Translations under genes and position numbers: made by a program
Shown here: positions 16,992-24,662 of the stretch, piece after piece
Position numbering within the stretch: position 1 is the first letter of the stretch
Layout: the number at the start of each line of letters is the position of its first letter
Notes under the pieces: model-generated
The model's database searches: none
What the model was told of the DNA's origin: nothing
Seen by the model: the letters and a program-made list of their open reading frames with translations, nothing else
Assembly: GCA_037189665.1 (NCBI GenBank)
Contig: JBBCIV010000038.1
Span: 1-64,000, forward strand
Direction of reading: 5' to 3'
DNA length: 64,000 nucleotides
DNA from: BPJO01 sp037189665
GTDB lineage: Bacteria > Planctomycetota > Phycisphaerae > Tepidisphaerales > Tepidisphaeraceae

Positions 16992-18278
16992 TTACGCCGC
17001 CCGCGATACGCGCGAAATCGCGTCGGCAGGCTGGAATTCGGGCACGACGTTCATCAGGGCTTCACGAATGGTTTCGCGGTCGCATTCGACGACGCGCGAT
17101 AGCTGCCCGAGTTGGCGTTCGACCTCGGCGTGGTCGAGGCGGGGAAGCTTCCAGACGCGGATTTTCTTGTGAGCGGTGGGGGCAGTGGTGTCGGCGTCGT
17201 TGGCGAGCTCTTCGAACAGCTTCTCGCCCGGCCGCATGCCGGTGATGCGCACCTGGATATCCTTATCAATCACCAACCCGTTTCGGCGGATCATTTCGTA
17301 GGCGAGATCGAGGATTTTCACCGGCTCGCCCATGTCGAGCACGAAGATTTCACCGCCTTGGCCGATCGCGCCTGCCTGCATGACCAGTTGCGATGCCTCC
17401 GGGATGGTCATGAAGTACCGCCGCATTTCCGAGTGCGTGACCGTCACCGGGCCGCCGGCGGCGATCTGCTTCTGGAAAATCGGGACGACCGAGCCGGATG
17501 AGCCGAGGACATTGCCGAACCGGACGGCGACAAAACGGGTGGCCGGTTGCGAGTTGCGAGACGCGAGTTGCGAGGCGGGGCCATCCTCGCAGCTCGCAAC
17601 TCGTAGCTCGCAATTATTGAGTGACTGCACGTACAACTCCGCCACCCGTTTTGTTGCCCCCATGACAGAGGTCGGATTAACGGCCTTATCCGTTGAGATC
17701 ATCACGAATGCGCCGACGCCGGCGTTAAGTGCCGCGTCTGCAACGGTTTTCGTGCCGAAGACGTTGTTCTTGATGGCCTCGCCGGGATTGCGTTCCATCA
17801 TCGGCACGTGCTTGTGGGCGGCGGCGTGGAAGATGACGTGGGGCTGTTGCTCGGCGAATACCTGCTCGATCCGCCGGGCGTCGCAGATATCGGCAACGCA
17901 GGGACGCAGGTCCGCGCCGAGCCAGCGGTCTTTCAGTTCCTGTTCGATCTCGAACAGGGCATTTTCGCATCGATCCAGCAGGGTGAGCGACGCGGGGCAG
18001 AATTTCATCGTCTGCCGGCAGATTTCCGACCCGATCGACCCACCCGCCCCGGTGACGAGCACGCGTTTCCCGCCGATGAAACGCTGGAGTTCTGGCGTAT
18101 CGAGGTTGACCGGCTTCCGGCCGAGCAGGTCCAGCGGCGTGACCTCCGGCGCCGGGCTCCGCCGACGGCCGGCGAATAGAGACCTTCTCAGCCGGTGGAA
18201 AAACTCCTTCATCCGGTAAGTTATCGGTCCAACGCGGTGTAAAAGGTTAGCCGACGTGAACTGCGCAACGACATCCAT
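16992..18278 (-). CDS. CapD-like nucleotide-sugar 4,6-dehydratase/epimerase
   Basis: 428 residues from ATG 18278, or 406 from ATG 18212 (MKEFFHRLRRSLF); neither start has a strong ribosome site. It is an extended SDR of the CapD/FlaA1/PglF soluble type: cofactor loop VTGAGGSIGSEICRQ, HAAAHKHVPMME, STDKAVNPTSVMGATKRVAE, RFGNVLGSSGSVVPIF, and the PGEKLFEEL tail. The membrane half of PglF-type enzymes is absent. Such enzymes convert UDP-GlcNAc to a 4-keto-6-deoxy sugar for surface polysaccharide. Between the active-site region and RFGNVLG lie about 27 extra residues encoded by an inverted-repeat element, described separately. Confidence 0.88.
   Translation of the reverse strand: MDVVAQFTSANLLHRVGPITYRMKEFFHRLRRSLFAGRRRSPAPEVTPLDLLGRKPVNLDTPELQRFIGGKRVLVTGAGGSIGSEICRQTMKFCPASLTLLDRCENALFEIEQELKDRWLGADLRPCVADICDARRIEQVFAEQQPHVIFHAAAHKHVPMMERNPGEAIKNNVFGTKTVADAALNAGVGAFVMISTDKAVNPTSVMGATKRVAELYVQSLNNCELRVASCEDGPASQLASRNSQPATRFVAVRFGNVLGSSGSVVPIFQKQIAAGGPVTVTHSEMRRYFMTIPEASQLVMQAGAIGQGGEIFVLDMGEPVKILDLAYEMIRRNGLVIDKDIQVRITGMRPGEKLFEELANDADTTAPTAHKKIRVWKLPRLDHAEVERQLGQLSRVVECDRETIREALMNVVPEFQPADAISRVSRAA
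17547..17613. repeat. Palindromic repeat inserted in-frame in the capD-like gene
   Basis: Two 29-nt arms (17547-17575 and 17585-17613) pair at about 24 of 29 positions around a 9-nt loop. Each arm is built from GTTGCGAG-like units. On the coding strand the element adds residues around CELRVASCE and SQLASRNSQPATR, low-complexity sequence with no counterpart in the family's usual sequence. The reading frame is kept. Confidence 0.75.
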
Positions 18279-18338
18279 CCTTCAACTGGAATGGCCTCGA
18301 AGGGTATAAATCGGATGGGCACGTTTAGGAGATGCGGG

Positions 18339-19493
18339 ATGCACCTGATTTTAAAGGCGCTGACGGGGTTTGCGGTCGTGTTGTCAATGAGCACGACGGC
18401 ATTTGGGCAAAAGCGAGGAAATTTTCCCGCGACGATCAAGACGCGTGATTACACGCTGAAGGTTGACGTGATCGCCGAGGGGTTGAAGGACCCGTGGGCG
18501 ATCGCGTTCATCGATGCCAATCACGCCCTCATCACCGAAAAGCCCGGCCGGCTGCGGCTGTGGAGCGATGGCAAGCTGTTGCCCGAGCCCGTCAAAAACA
18601 TCCCCGTCGTCAACGATGACGGCCAGGGCGGCATGCTCGACGTCGCCATCGATCCGGACTACAGGACCACCGGCTGGGTCTACCTCGGGTACAGCCACGT
18701 TCAGGGCGATCAGGAAAAAGGCCCGGCGATGACGCGCATCGTCCGCGGGAAGATCAAAGGCGGGGCGTGGAGCGAGCAGCAGGTGCTCTTCGAAGCCAAG
18801 CCCGGCGATTACCGCCACGGCCCGGTCCACTTCGGCTGCCGCATCGTGTTCAACAAGGCCGGTGAGCTCTTCTTTTCGATCGGCGAGCGCGGCAACGCCA
18901 GCAACGCCCAGGACATCACCAAGCCCAACGGCAAGGTCCACCGCATCAATCGCGATGGGACGATTCCGAAAGATAATCCGTTCGTGTCTCGCAAGGACGC
19001 CTACCCGAGCATCTTTTCCTTCGGCAACCGCAATCCGCAGGGGCTGGCGATCCACCCCGAGACCGACGAAGTCTGGTCCACCGAGCACGGCCCGCAGGGC
19101 GGCGATGAACTAAACTGGATCCGCCCGGGCATCAATTACGGCTGGCCGGTGATTACGTACGGCAGGGAATACAGCGGCCGGCCGGTCGGACAGGGCATTA
19201 CTGAAAAAGAGGGGATGGAGCAGCCCGTCAAGCAGTGGACGCCGTCGCCGGCATTGTGCGGGCTGGACTTCGTGATGGGCGATCCGTTTCCGAAGTGGAA
19301 GAACAACCTGCTGGTCGGCGCGCTGAAGTTTCAGGAGGTGAAGCGCGTGGTACTGAAGGGCAATGAATACGAGTCCGAAGAAGTGATCGTGAAAAACCTC
19401 GGCCGCGTGCGTGACGTGACGACGGGGCCGGACGGCGCGATCTACGTCGTGCTGAACGGGCCGGACGCGGTGATCCGGCTGTCGCCGCAGTAA
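18339..19493 (+). CDS. Secreted PQQ-dependent sugar dehydrogenase-like protein (GSDH family)
   Basis: 384 residues from ATG 18339, chosen because GGAG lies 8 nt upstream and it gives a clean signal peptide (LILKALTGFAVVLSMSTTAF). The mature protein is a six-bladed GSDH/sorbosone dehydrogenase propeller: LKDPWAIAFIDANHALITEK, GRLRLWSDGK, GGMLDVAIDPDY, GNRNPQGLAIHPETDEVWST, EHGPQGGDELNWIRPGINYG and VRDVTTGPDGAIYVVL. Relatives oxidise aldoses in the periplasm with PQQ. Substrate is unknown. It is divergent from the capD-like gene and followed by a REP-like repeat. Confidence 0.9.
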   Translation: MHLILKALTGFAVVLSMSTTAFGQKRGNFPATIKTRDYTLKVDVIAEGLKDPWAIAFIDANHALITEKPGRLRLWSDGKLLPEPVKNIPVVNDDGQGGMLDVAIDPDYRTTGWVYLGYSHVQGDQEKGPAMTRIVRGKIKGGAWSEQQVLFEAKPGDYRHGPVHFGCRIVFNKAGELFFSIGERGNASNAQDITKPNGKVHRINRDGTIPKDNPFVSRKDAYPSIFSFGNRNPQGLAIHPETDEVWSTEHGPQGGDELNWIRPGINYGWPVITYGREYSGRPVGQGITEKEGMEQPVKQWTPSPALCGLDFVMGDPFPKWKNNLLVGALKFQEVKRVVLKGNEYESEEVIVKNLGRVRDVTTGPDGAIYVVLNGPDAVIRLSPQ

Positions 19494-19509
19494 AAGGTCG
19501 GGAGGCGCG

Positions 19510-19537
19510 CGTTAGCCGCGACGCGTAGCGGAGCGCG
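19510..19537. repeat. REP-like repeat, left copy (inverted)
   Basis: A 28-bp GC-rich sequence with core TTAGCCGCGACGCGTAGCGG. Its reverse complement matches the copy at 20155-20182 at 27 of 28 positions. It sits 16 bp after the dehydrogenase stop. Confidence 0.8.
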
Positions 19538-19544
19538 ACTGGAC

Positions 19545-20132
19545 TCATCGCATTGGTTTTACAAACTTCCAAACCTGCTCTTTCATCCCTTCTTTCAAAG
19601 GATTCTGCCTGACATACTCGACGGCGCGATCAACATCGTCAGGGTCGAGATAAACCTTCCATTGCCCGCGGGCAAACGCTTTCGGAAATCGTCCGCTGGC
19701 GGTTGGAAATGCCTGAAGCGGGTGAATTTTCTCCTGGGCAAGTTGTCGCGTTGCGCTGGCCTTAAGTTGAATCGCGATCTGATCGGGCGCCAGCCGGTGG
19801 TCGCCGATGACGAGGTGAACGTGATCGGGCATGATCGCGCAGCCATAGACGTCCAGCTTCGATCGGCCCGCGTATGTCGCGAATCCGCGAGCAACCGCCC
19901 GGGCCTGCACGCCGGTGAATGTCACCGGCGGATACTTCAACGCGGATTTGGCCTCCAGTCGCAGGGCATGATTATGTTCGCCCCAGGCGTGGGAGCGCGG
20001 GTCGGTCACTTGCGTTGCCGGGCCGTAGCGATAGAGGTGCCAGGCGCCGACGAAATCCGACCATGACCCGCGCGAATCGTTTGGGAGCCAGAATCCGTAT
20101 GCGCCGAAGATGATGTGGTGGGCAACGATCAT
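19545..20132 (-). CDS. REP-associated tyrosine transposase (RAYT, IS200/IS605-like Y1)
   Basis: 195 residues from ATG 20132 (MIVAHHIIFGAYGFWLPNDS); the frame runs on upstream over non-homologous sequence that overlaps another gene, so it is cut here. The HUH motif is in IMPDHVHLVIG and the catalytic Tyr in AVEYVRQNPLKEG, both typical of Y1/RAYT single-strand transposases. The gene is bracketed by an inverted pair of REP-like 28-mers, with a third diverged copy beyond, the normal arrangement for a RAYT acting on its own REPs. No ribosome site is evident. The catalytic residues look intact. Confidence 0.88.
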   Translation of the reverse strand: MIVAHHIIFGAYGFWLPNDSRGSWSDFVGAWHLYRYGPATQVTDPRSHAWGEHNHALRLEAKSALKYPPVTFTGVQARAVARGFATYAGRSKLDVYGCAIMPDHVHLVIGDHRLAPDQIAIQLKASATRQLAQEKIHPLQAFPTASGRFPKAFARGQWKVYLDPDDVDRAVEYVRQNPLKEGMKEQVWKFVKPMR

Positions 20133-20154
20133 CGCGTGTCGTTCGCGCGATACC

Positions 20155-20182
20155 CGCGCTCCGCTCCGCGTCGCGGCTAACG
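20155..20182. repeat. REP-like repeat, right copy
   Basis: A 28-mer with 27 of 28 identity to the reverse complement of 19510-19537. Together the two copies bound a 673-bp RAYT unit. It is followed by GAGGCTCA, which is also shared with the third copy. Confidence 0.8.
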
Positions 20183-20228
20183 TGAGGCTCATCGACGATG
20201 CGAAGGCGCGATTCTTCCCGGTTGGTAC

Positions 20229-20259
20229 CGCGCTCTGCTTCGCGGTTAACGGAGGCTCA
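20229..20259. repeat. Third, shortened REP-like copy
   Basis: In direct orientation to the right copy, about 74 bp further on, with a 5-bp deletion and three substitutions in the 28-mer, and again followed by GAGGCTCA. Its end overlaps the stop codon of the aldo/keto reductase gene. Confidence 0.65.
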
Positions 20260-21276
20260 CCACGCGTACGCTTCCGGCGCCCGCTGCTTGTGCCAATCGG
20301 CGATGCCTTCGTCGGTCGGGCCTTTCGGGCCGGGGAAGATTTTGTCGATGGCCTTGAGCTGGTCTTCCGTGAGCTTGATTTCGGTGGCGCGGACCGAGCC
20401 GACGAGTTGGTCCATCGTGCGCGGGCCGATGATGGGGGCGGTGATGACGGGATTGTGCAGCATCCACGCCAGGGCGACGTCGGCGGGCTTTTCACCGATG
20501 GATTTGCAGAAGCTTTCCCATTTCTCCAGCTTCGGCCGTTCGGCATCGATGCGCTTCTGCATGCCTTCGGCGGCGCGGCGGCCCTTGTCCTGTTTTTCCA
20601 GCACGCCACCGAGGAAGCCGCCGTCCAGCGGGCTCCAGGGGATGACGCCGAGGCCGTAGGCTTCACACGCGGGGAGCACTTCCAGTTCGATCCAACGGCA
20701 CGCAAGCGAATACTTCGATTGCTCGCTCACCAGGCCGAGGAAGTTTCGCTTCTTCGCCGCCTCGTTCGCCTGCGCGATGTGCCAGCCGGCGAAGTTGCTC
20801 GATCCGGCGTAGATCACCTTGCCCTGGCGGACGAGCGTCTCGAATGCTTCCCACGTCTCCTCCCAGGGTGTGTTGCGCGAGATGTGGTGCATCTGGTAGA
20901 GGTCGATGTAGTCGGTCTGAAGGCGCTTCAGCGATCGTTCGCATGCCCGGCGGATCTTCACGGCGCTGAGGCCGCGCTTCATCGTGAGATCGGCAGGATC
21001 GGAATCCATATCGCCGAAAACTTTCGTCGCGAGGATCGTCCGCTCGCGCCGGCCTCCGCCCTGGGCGAACCAATTGCCGATGATCTGCTCAGTAACACCT
21101 TCGCCTTTCTTCCAACCGTAGACGTCGGCGGTATCGAAAAAGTTGATGCCCAGTTCGTGCGCCTTGTCCATCTGCTGATGGGCTTCGGCTTCGGTCGCAT
21201 GCGGACCGTAATTCATCGTGCCAAGGCAAAGACGCGAAACTTTCAATCCGGTGCGGCCGAGCGAGGTGTACTGCAT
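20257..21276 (-). CDS. Aldo/keto reductase
   Basis: 339 residues, a full-length NADPH-dependent aldo/keto reductase TIM barrel: MQYTSLGRTGLKVSRLCLGT, catalytic Asp and Tyr in NFFDTADVYGWKKGE, Lys in LATKVFG, His in YIDLYQMHHIS, and cofactor region GVIPWSPLDGGFLGG with ITAPIIGPRTMDQL. AGGA lies 8 nt before ATG. It resembles the AKR11/YghZ-like general stress or sugar-aldehyde reductases. The substrate cannot be told. The third REP-like copy reaches its stop codon. Confidence 0.93.
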   Translation of the reverse strand: MQYTSLGRTGLKVSRLCLGTMNYGPHATEAEAHQQMDKAHELGINFFDTADVYGWKKGEGVTEQIIGNWFAQGGGRRERTILATKVFGDMDSDPADLTMKRGLSAVKIRRACERSLKRLQTDYIDLYQMHHISRNTPWEETWEAFETLVRQGKVIYAGSSNFAGWHIAQANEAAKKRNFLGLVSEQSKYSLACRWIELEVLPACEAYGLGVIPWSPLDGGFLGGVLEKQDKGRRAAEGMQKRIDAERPKLEKWESFCKSIGEKPADVALAWMLHNPVITAPIIGPRTMDQLVGSVRATEIKLTEDQLKAIDKIFPGPKGPTDEGIADWHKQRAPEAYAW

Positions 21277-21370
21277 GGGAGGCGGTTCCTTTTCGATGAA
21301 GAGCTGGGTCGAACAGGGGAGTGTAGGGCTGCTCTTGCCCTGACTGCAACTGAAGAATGTCGCACTGAGG

Positions 21371-21790
21371 TCAGGAAGCAGCCCACCGTGTGACCTGGAT
21401 TACCCATGCCAGCCCCAGAACGATGCCCCACCCCCATGCCAGCACCGGCGGCAGGTTCAACGGCTGGCGATGTGAAAGACGCCATGCGATCCACGCCAGG
21501 GACATCACCAGCACGGTGATGACCGGAATCGTCATTGGGTTGAACTGAAAGGACGCGACGAAATCCCCTCGCAAAGCGGCTCGAAATGCGCGCGTACCCC
21601 CTGTAGTGGGCGAGGGAATGCCGCTCGCCCACGTTAGCGCTGAGGGCGGAATTCGCGCGTGAGCAAGCCACCACGCGTTCCATGCGAGATACGTCGCCGA
21701 CGCAGTTACGCCGACAACAAACCATGCTCGCCGCAGGAAAGGCAAGTGAAGTGGAGTCATTATTATTGCGACGTCATAAGATGGTGACAT
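21371..21790 (-). CDS. DUF2752 membrane protein lacking the usual cysteines
   Basis: 139 residues from ATG 21790 (an alternative is ATG 21760, MTPLHLPFL). Three predicted membrane spans: about 22-42, 87-105 and 116-134. The middle matches the DUF2752 pattern G-x-TRAF-x-A-x-xGDF-x-A-x-x-x-NP (TTGGTRAFRAALRGDFVASF, then QFNPM). In typical members the loop before TRA reads CPxCG; here it is SPTTG, so the metal- or disulfide-type cysteines are gone. Function of the family is unknown. It follows the 44-residue membrane peptide gene by 60 bp. Confidence 0.7.
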   Translation of the reverse strand: MSPSYDVAIIMTPLHLPFLRRAWFVVGVTASATYLAWNAWWLAHARIPPSALTWASGIPSPTTGGTRAFRAALRGDFVASFQFNPMTIPVITVLVMSLAWIAWRLSHRQPLNLPPVLAWGWGIVLGLAWVIQVTRWAAS

Positions 21791-21850
21791 ACGACCGCGG
21801 TTCTCGCTATGTCGTAGGCGCCACCCTCTGCTGAGTTTGCCGGCGCGTGA

Positions 21851-21985
21851 CTACTTCGTCGCCTTCATGCTCGAGATCACCCACGGCAGCCAGCACAACG
21901 GCAGGCATACCAGCAGGAGGATGATGAATACGATCAGGCCCGTCTGGTTCAGCCCAGCGAATACTTCTTTATTGTCGTCCGCCAT
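21851..21985 (-). CDS. 44-residue single-span membrane peptide
   Basis: MADDNKEVFAGLNQTG is followed by one hydrophobic span (LIVFIILLLVCLPLCWLPWV) and a short basic tail ending ISSMKATK. ATG 21985 has AGGGA at 8 nt, so it is probably real; the frame also extends to 22045 without support. No family recognised. The gene precedes the DUF2752 gene on the same strand and they may form a small membrane complex (inference from adjacency only). Confidence 0.65.
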   Translation of the reverse strand: MADDNKEVFAGLNQTGLIVFIILLLVCLPLCWLPWVISSMKATK

Positions 21986-22135
21986 TGTGCAGTCCCTTTC
22001 GTTCGACCGAATCCCGGAAATGAAGACCGGCCCCGCGCCGATCACGCGCGCAAGATTAACGCAACTCTTGCTGGAAACAAAGCTTCTGATGATTTGCTGA
22101 CAGGCGCTCGTTCGCCATTCGCACGGGCGGTCGCT

Positions 22136-22870
22136 TCAGATCTCGTTTTTGCCGATGAGCGGGAGGAAGTTTTTCTCCCAATAGGCGTCGGCGTCATGCT
22201 CGGCGTCGTTGACGACGCCCTGCACGCCGCGATCGGAATCGTCCACCTGCGGCGGGGCGTCGAGGGGGAACTTGACGGTCACGGTTTGCGTTCCTCTCAG
22301 CACCTGCACACTGACGACGTCGCCGGCCTTCATGGAACTGACGATGGTTCGTAACTGGGTGGGGGTAAAGGTGTTGCGCAACTCATCGCCGGGGCCGATG
22401 GCGAGGATGATGTCGCCGTTTTCGAGCAGGCGATAGGCGATGAATCCGCGCAGCCGGCCGAGCACGGGCACGCCGGTGGGGGTGGATTCGTCGTCTTCCA
22501 TCGCTAACGAGGGAAGGCTTACGCCCAGGAAACCCGTTTCGAGTCGCGGCATTTTGAGGATGGCCTCGCGCGTGCGACGGTAAACGACGACGTCCTGCAG
22601 CGGATCGATCTGAGCCGGCTTCAACGGCATGGCGGCGGCGGCGACATCGCGGAGGAGGTCGAGCTCACTCGTCTCGAGGCCCATCAGTTGCCGCTTCGCT
22701 TCGGCGCGGACGGAGGGCTCGCGGTCGGCGAGTTGCTGAAACCACTTCGCCAGTTCCGCGCGGCGCCCCTGCCCGATCGCCGCCGTGGGGGCGGCGGAGA
22801 GGATCAGCGCCAGCAGAATGATCGCAAATCGTGGCACGCCGGACGATTGTAGCCGGATTGGACGGCACAT
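22136..22870 (-). CDS. Secreted PDZ-like domain protein
   Basis: 244 residues from ATG 22870; GTG 22837 would start nearer the hydrophobic core (FAIILLALILSAAPTAAIG), a signal peptide. A helical segment follows (AELAKWFQQLADREPSVRAE). A PDZ-like module occupies about 105-205: TGFLGVSLPSL, GFIAYRLLENGDIILAIGPG, VSSMKAGDVVSVQVLRGTQT and VTVKFPL. No protease domain is present, so it is a stand-alone PDZ protein, perhaps an adaptor. No partner is evident. Confidence 0.72.
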   Translation of the reverse strand: MCRPIRLQSSGVPRFAIILLALILSAAPTAAIGQGRRAELAKWFQQLADREPSVRAEAKRQLMGLETSELDLLRDVAAAAMPLKPAQIDPLQDVVVYRRTREAILKMPRLETGFLGVSLPSLAMEDDESTPTGVPVLGRLRGFIAYRLLENGDIILAIGPGDELRNTFTPTQLRTIVSSMKAGDVVSVQVLRGTQTVTVKFPLDAPPQVDDSDRGVQGVVNDAEHDADAYWEKNFLPLIGKNEI

Positions 22871-22907
22871 GTTATCGGGAATGAACGCCGGCGGGCCGAG
22901 AACTCTG

Positions 22908-24443
22908 TCAGGCGGAGGCGGCTTTCGAAAGCTGCGTAAGCATTGTCTGGACCTTGGTGACCATCTTCTGGCGGTTCAGCCGCTGGTAGATGCCCAGCGC
23001 GGTCAGCAGCATCTGGCGAGCCTTTTTGAAGTCCCGGGCCTTGGCTTTCACCAACCCGAGGTTCCCATACGCCGCCGCCACCGCGCCGAAGCGGCCGATC
23101 TGGTCGTTGAGCGTAACTGCTTTGCGCAGCATGCGTTCGGCGTCGCTCAGCTTGCCTTCGGGGCTGTTGTAGACCATCAGGCCCAGCACGCCGTAGTCCA
23201 ACGCCATGCCTTCGATGCGGTTCAGCCGCGTGTTGATCTCCAGCGCCTTGCGGAACACCAGTTCCGCGTCTCGCGCCTCGCCTCGACGGTGATGGACGAA
23301 GCCGATGTTGCCGTAGCAGTCGGCCTCGCGGTCTTCGTTGCCGGGCAGCTTCTTGTACATGAACAGGGCCTTGTTGTGATACTTGTGTGCGTCGTCGATC
23401 TCGTCGAGCAGTTGGTGCACCAGCCCCAGGTTTGCATAGCCGTCTGCCTCGGCCAGCAGGTCGTCCTTCTTCTCGGCCTGGTTGATGACGCGGATGAAAA
23501 TCTTCCTTGCCATGTCCAGCTTGCCGACGGCGCACAGCACCATTGCCTGGCGGGTGAGCGCGTCCAACTCACTGGGAATGCGGAGCAGCACTGCGTTGAT
23601 CGCGTCCATGGCGGTGAGGTAGTCGCCGCCCAGGTAGGCCAGCGTTTCGATCTCGCGGTTGCGGGCGACCAGGTCGTGCGCCTTCGTGCGCTCGCCCGCC
23701 AGGAACGTCACCAGCGGCGCGGGCTCGTGCCGGACGTCGAACTGGGCGATGAGCTTGTCCGCCTTCTCCACTCCGCGTCCGGCCGCAGCTTCGATTCGCC
23801 GTATGGCTCGGCGGGCGAGGATGCGCAGGCCTTCCGTCCGTTCGATGACCGTCTGCGACTGGTTGTGCCGCTCCGCCATTGCCATGATGCCGTTTTCCAC
23901 TCGCTCGATCAGCGTGTTGTAGTCGATCACCCGCATCTTCCGCCGCGCGGCGAGCAGGAGGCGGACGGACGCAATGCCGACGATCGAAATGACCATCGCG
24001 GTAACGTTCAGCCAGTCGTCAAGGCGATGTTCGAACTTCAGCGACAACACGGCAAACCGGACGACCAGCAGCGTCGAGAAAAGGATGAACGACGCGATGA
24101 AATATCGGTTGAAACGGCGGATGCGCAATTCAGGATCATGGGTGCGTCGAGTCCGGCAGGCATCGAAGTCGACGATCTCCTGCCGTCGAATGCCGGCGCA
24201 GGGTTCGCAGACCTTGATCTGATCCTGCTCGATCAACGTGATGCCGGCCGCGCCGCAGTCGGGGCAGACCGCGACGCCGGCGGGGTGTCGCTCGCGCACT
24301 TCCAGGTGCGTGCACGACTCGCACCAATAACGGCCGGAGGAATCGCGAAGCCGTTTGGCTTCGGAGATGTCCGTGCCACACATGCAGCACGCCTTGCGTG
24401 TCGCGGTGACTTCAGATCGTTCGAGATCGTCCAACGCCGACAT
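22908..24443 (-). CDS. Zinc-ribbon, membrane-anchored TPR protein
   Basis: 511 residues from ATG 24443, preceded by GGGAG. The N-terminus carries four CxxC-type pairs: CCMCGTDIS, CESC, CPDCGAAG and CEPCAGI, suggesting two zinc ribbons. Two membrane spans follow (FIASFILFSTLLVVRFAVL and LNVTAMVISIVGIASVRLLL). About 330 residues of TPR make up the rest (for example GYANLGLVHQLLDEIDDAHK and CYGNIGFVHHRRGEARDAEL). It is likely a scaffold on the inner membrane. Its partners are unknown. The PDZ-like gene lies 37 bp downstream and may be co-transcribed. Confidence 0.78.
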   Translation of the reverse strand: MSALDDLERSEVTATRKACCMCGTDISEAKRLRDSSGRYWCESCTHLEVRERHPAGVAVCPDCGAAGITLIEQDQIKVCEPCAGIRRQEIVDFDACRTRRTHDPELRIRRFNRYFIASFILFSTLLVVRFAVLSLKFEHRLDDWLNVTAMVISIVGIASVRLLLAARRKMRVIDYNTLIERVENGIMAMAERHNQSQTVIERTEGLRILARRAIRRIEAAAGRGVEKADKLIAQFDVRHEPAPLVTFLAGERTKAHDLVARNREIETLAYLGGDYLTAMDAINAVLLRIPSELDALTRQAMVLCAVGKLDMARKIFIRVINQAEKKDDLLAEADGYANLGLVHQLLDEIDDAHKYHNKALFMYKKLPGNEDREADCYGNIGFVHHRRGEARDAELVFRKALEINTRLNRIEGMALDYGVLGLMVYNSPEGKLSDAERMLRKAVTLNDQIGRFGAVAAAYGNLGLVKAKARDFKKARQMLLTALGIYQRLNRQKMVTKVQTMLTQLSKAASA

Positions 24444-24662
24444 GAATGTGTGCTCCCGCGCACTGCGATGCCCGTCCTGCCGTTCGCCGCGGGTGCCCAG
24501 CCCGCGTCCGGCGTCTCGTTGTGCCCGTACGCCGTGATCCACCGCCAATATAGCGAACGCGATCGGATATGGCGCGAAAATCTGTCGCGTGCCGGATCGG
24601 TTGCGACAACGTGGAACTCACGAATTGCTTGAACGGATTTTATCGGATGCGACGGCCTTCGA

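Noticed and set aside
20133..20705. N-terminal extension of the transposase frame
   Set aside because: No transposase homology upstream of ATG 20132; it covers the REP-like repeats and overlaps the aldo/keto reductase gene.
22785..24632. 615-codon plus-strand frame opposite the TPR protein
   Set aside because: The minus-strand frame has zinc ribbons, membrane spans and TPR; this one has none.
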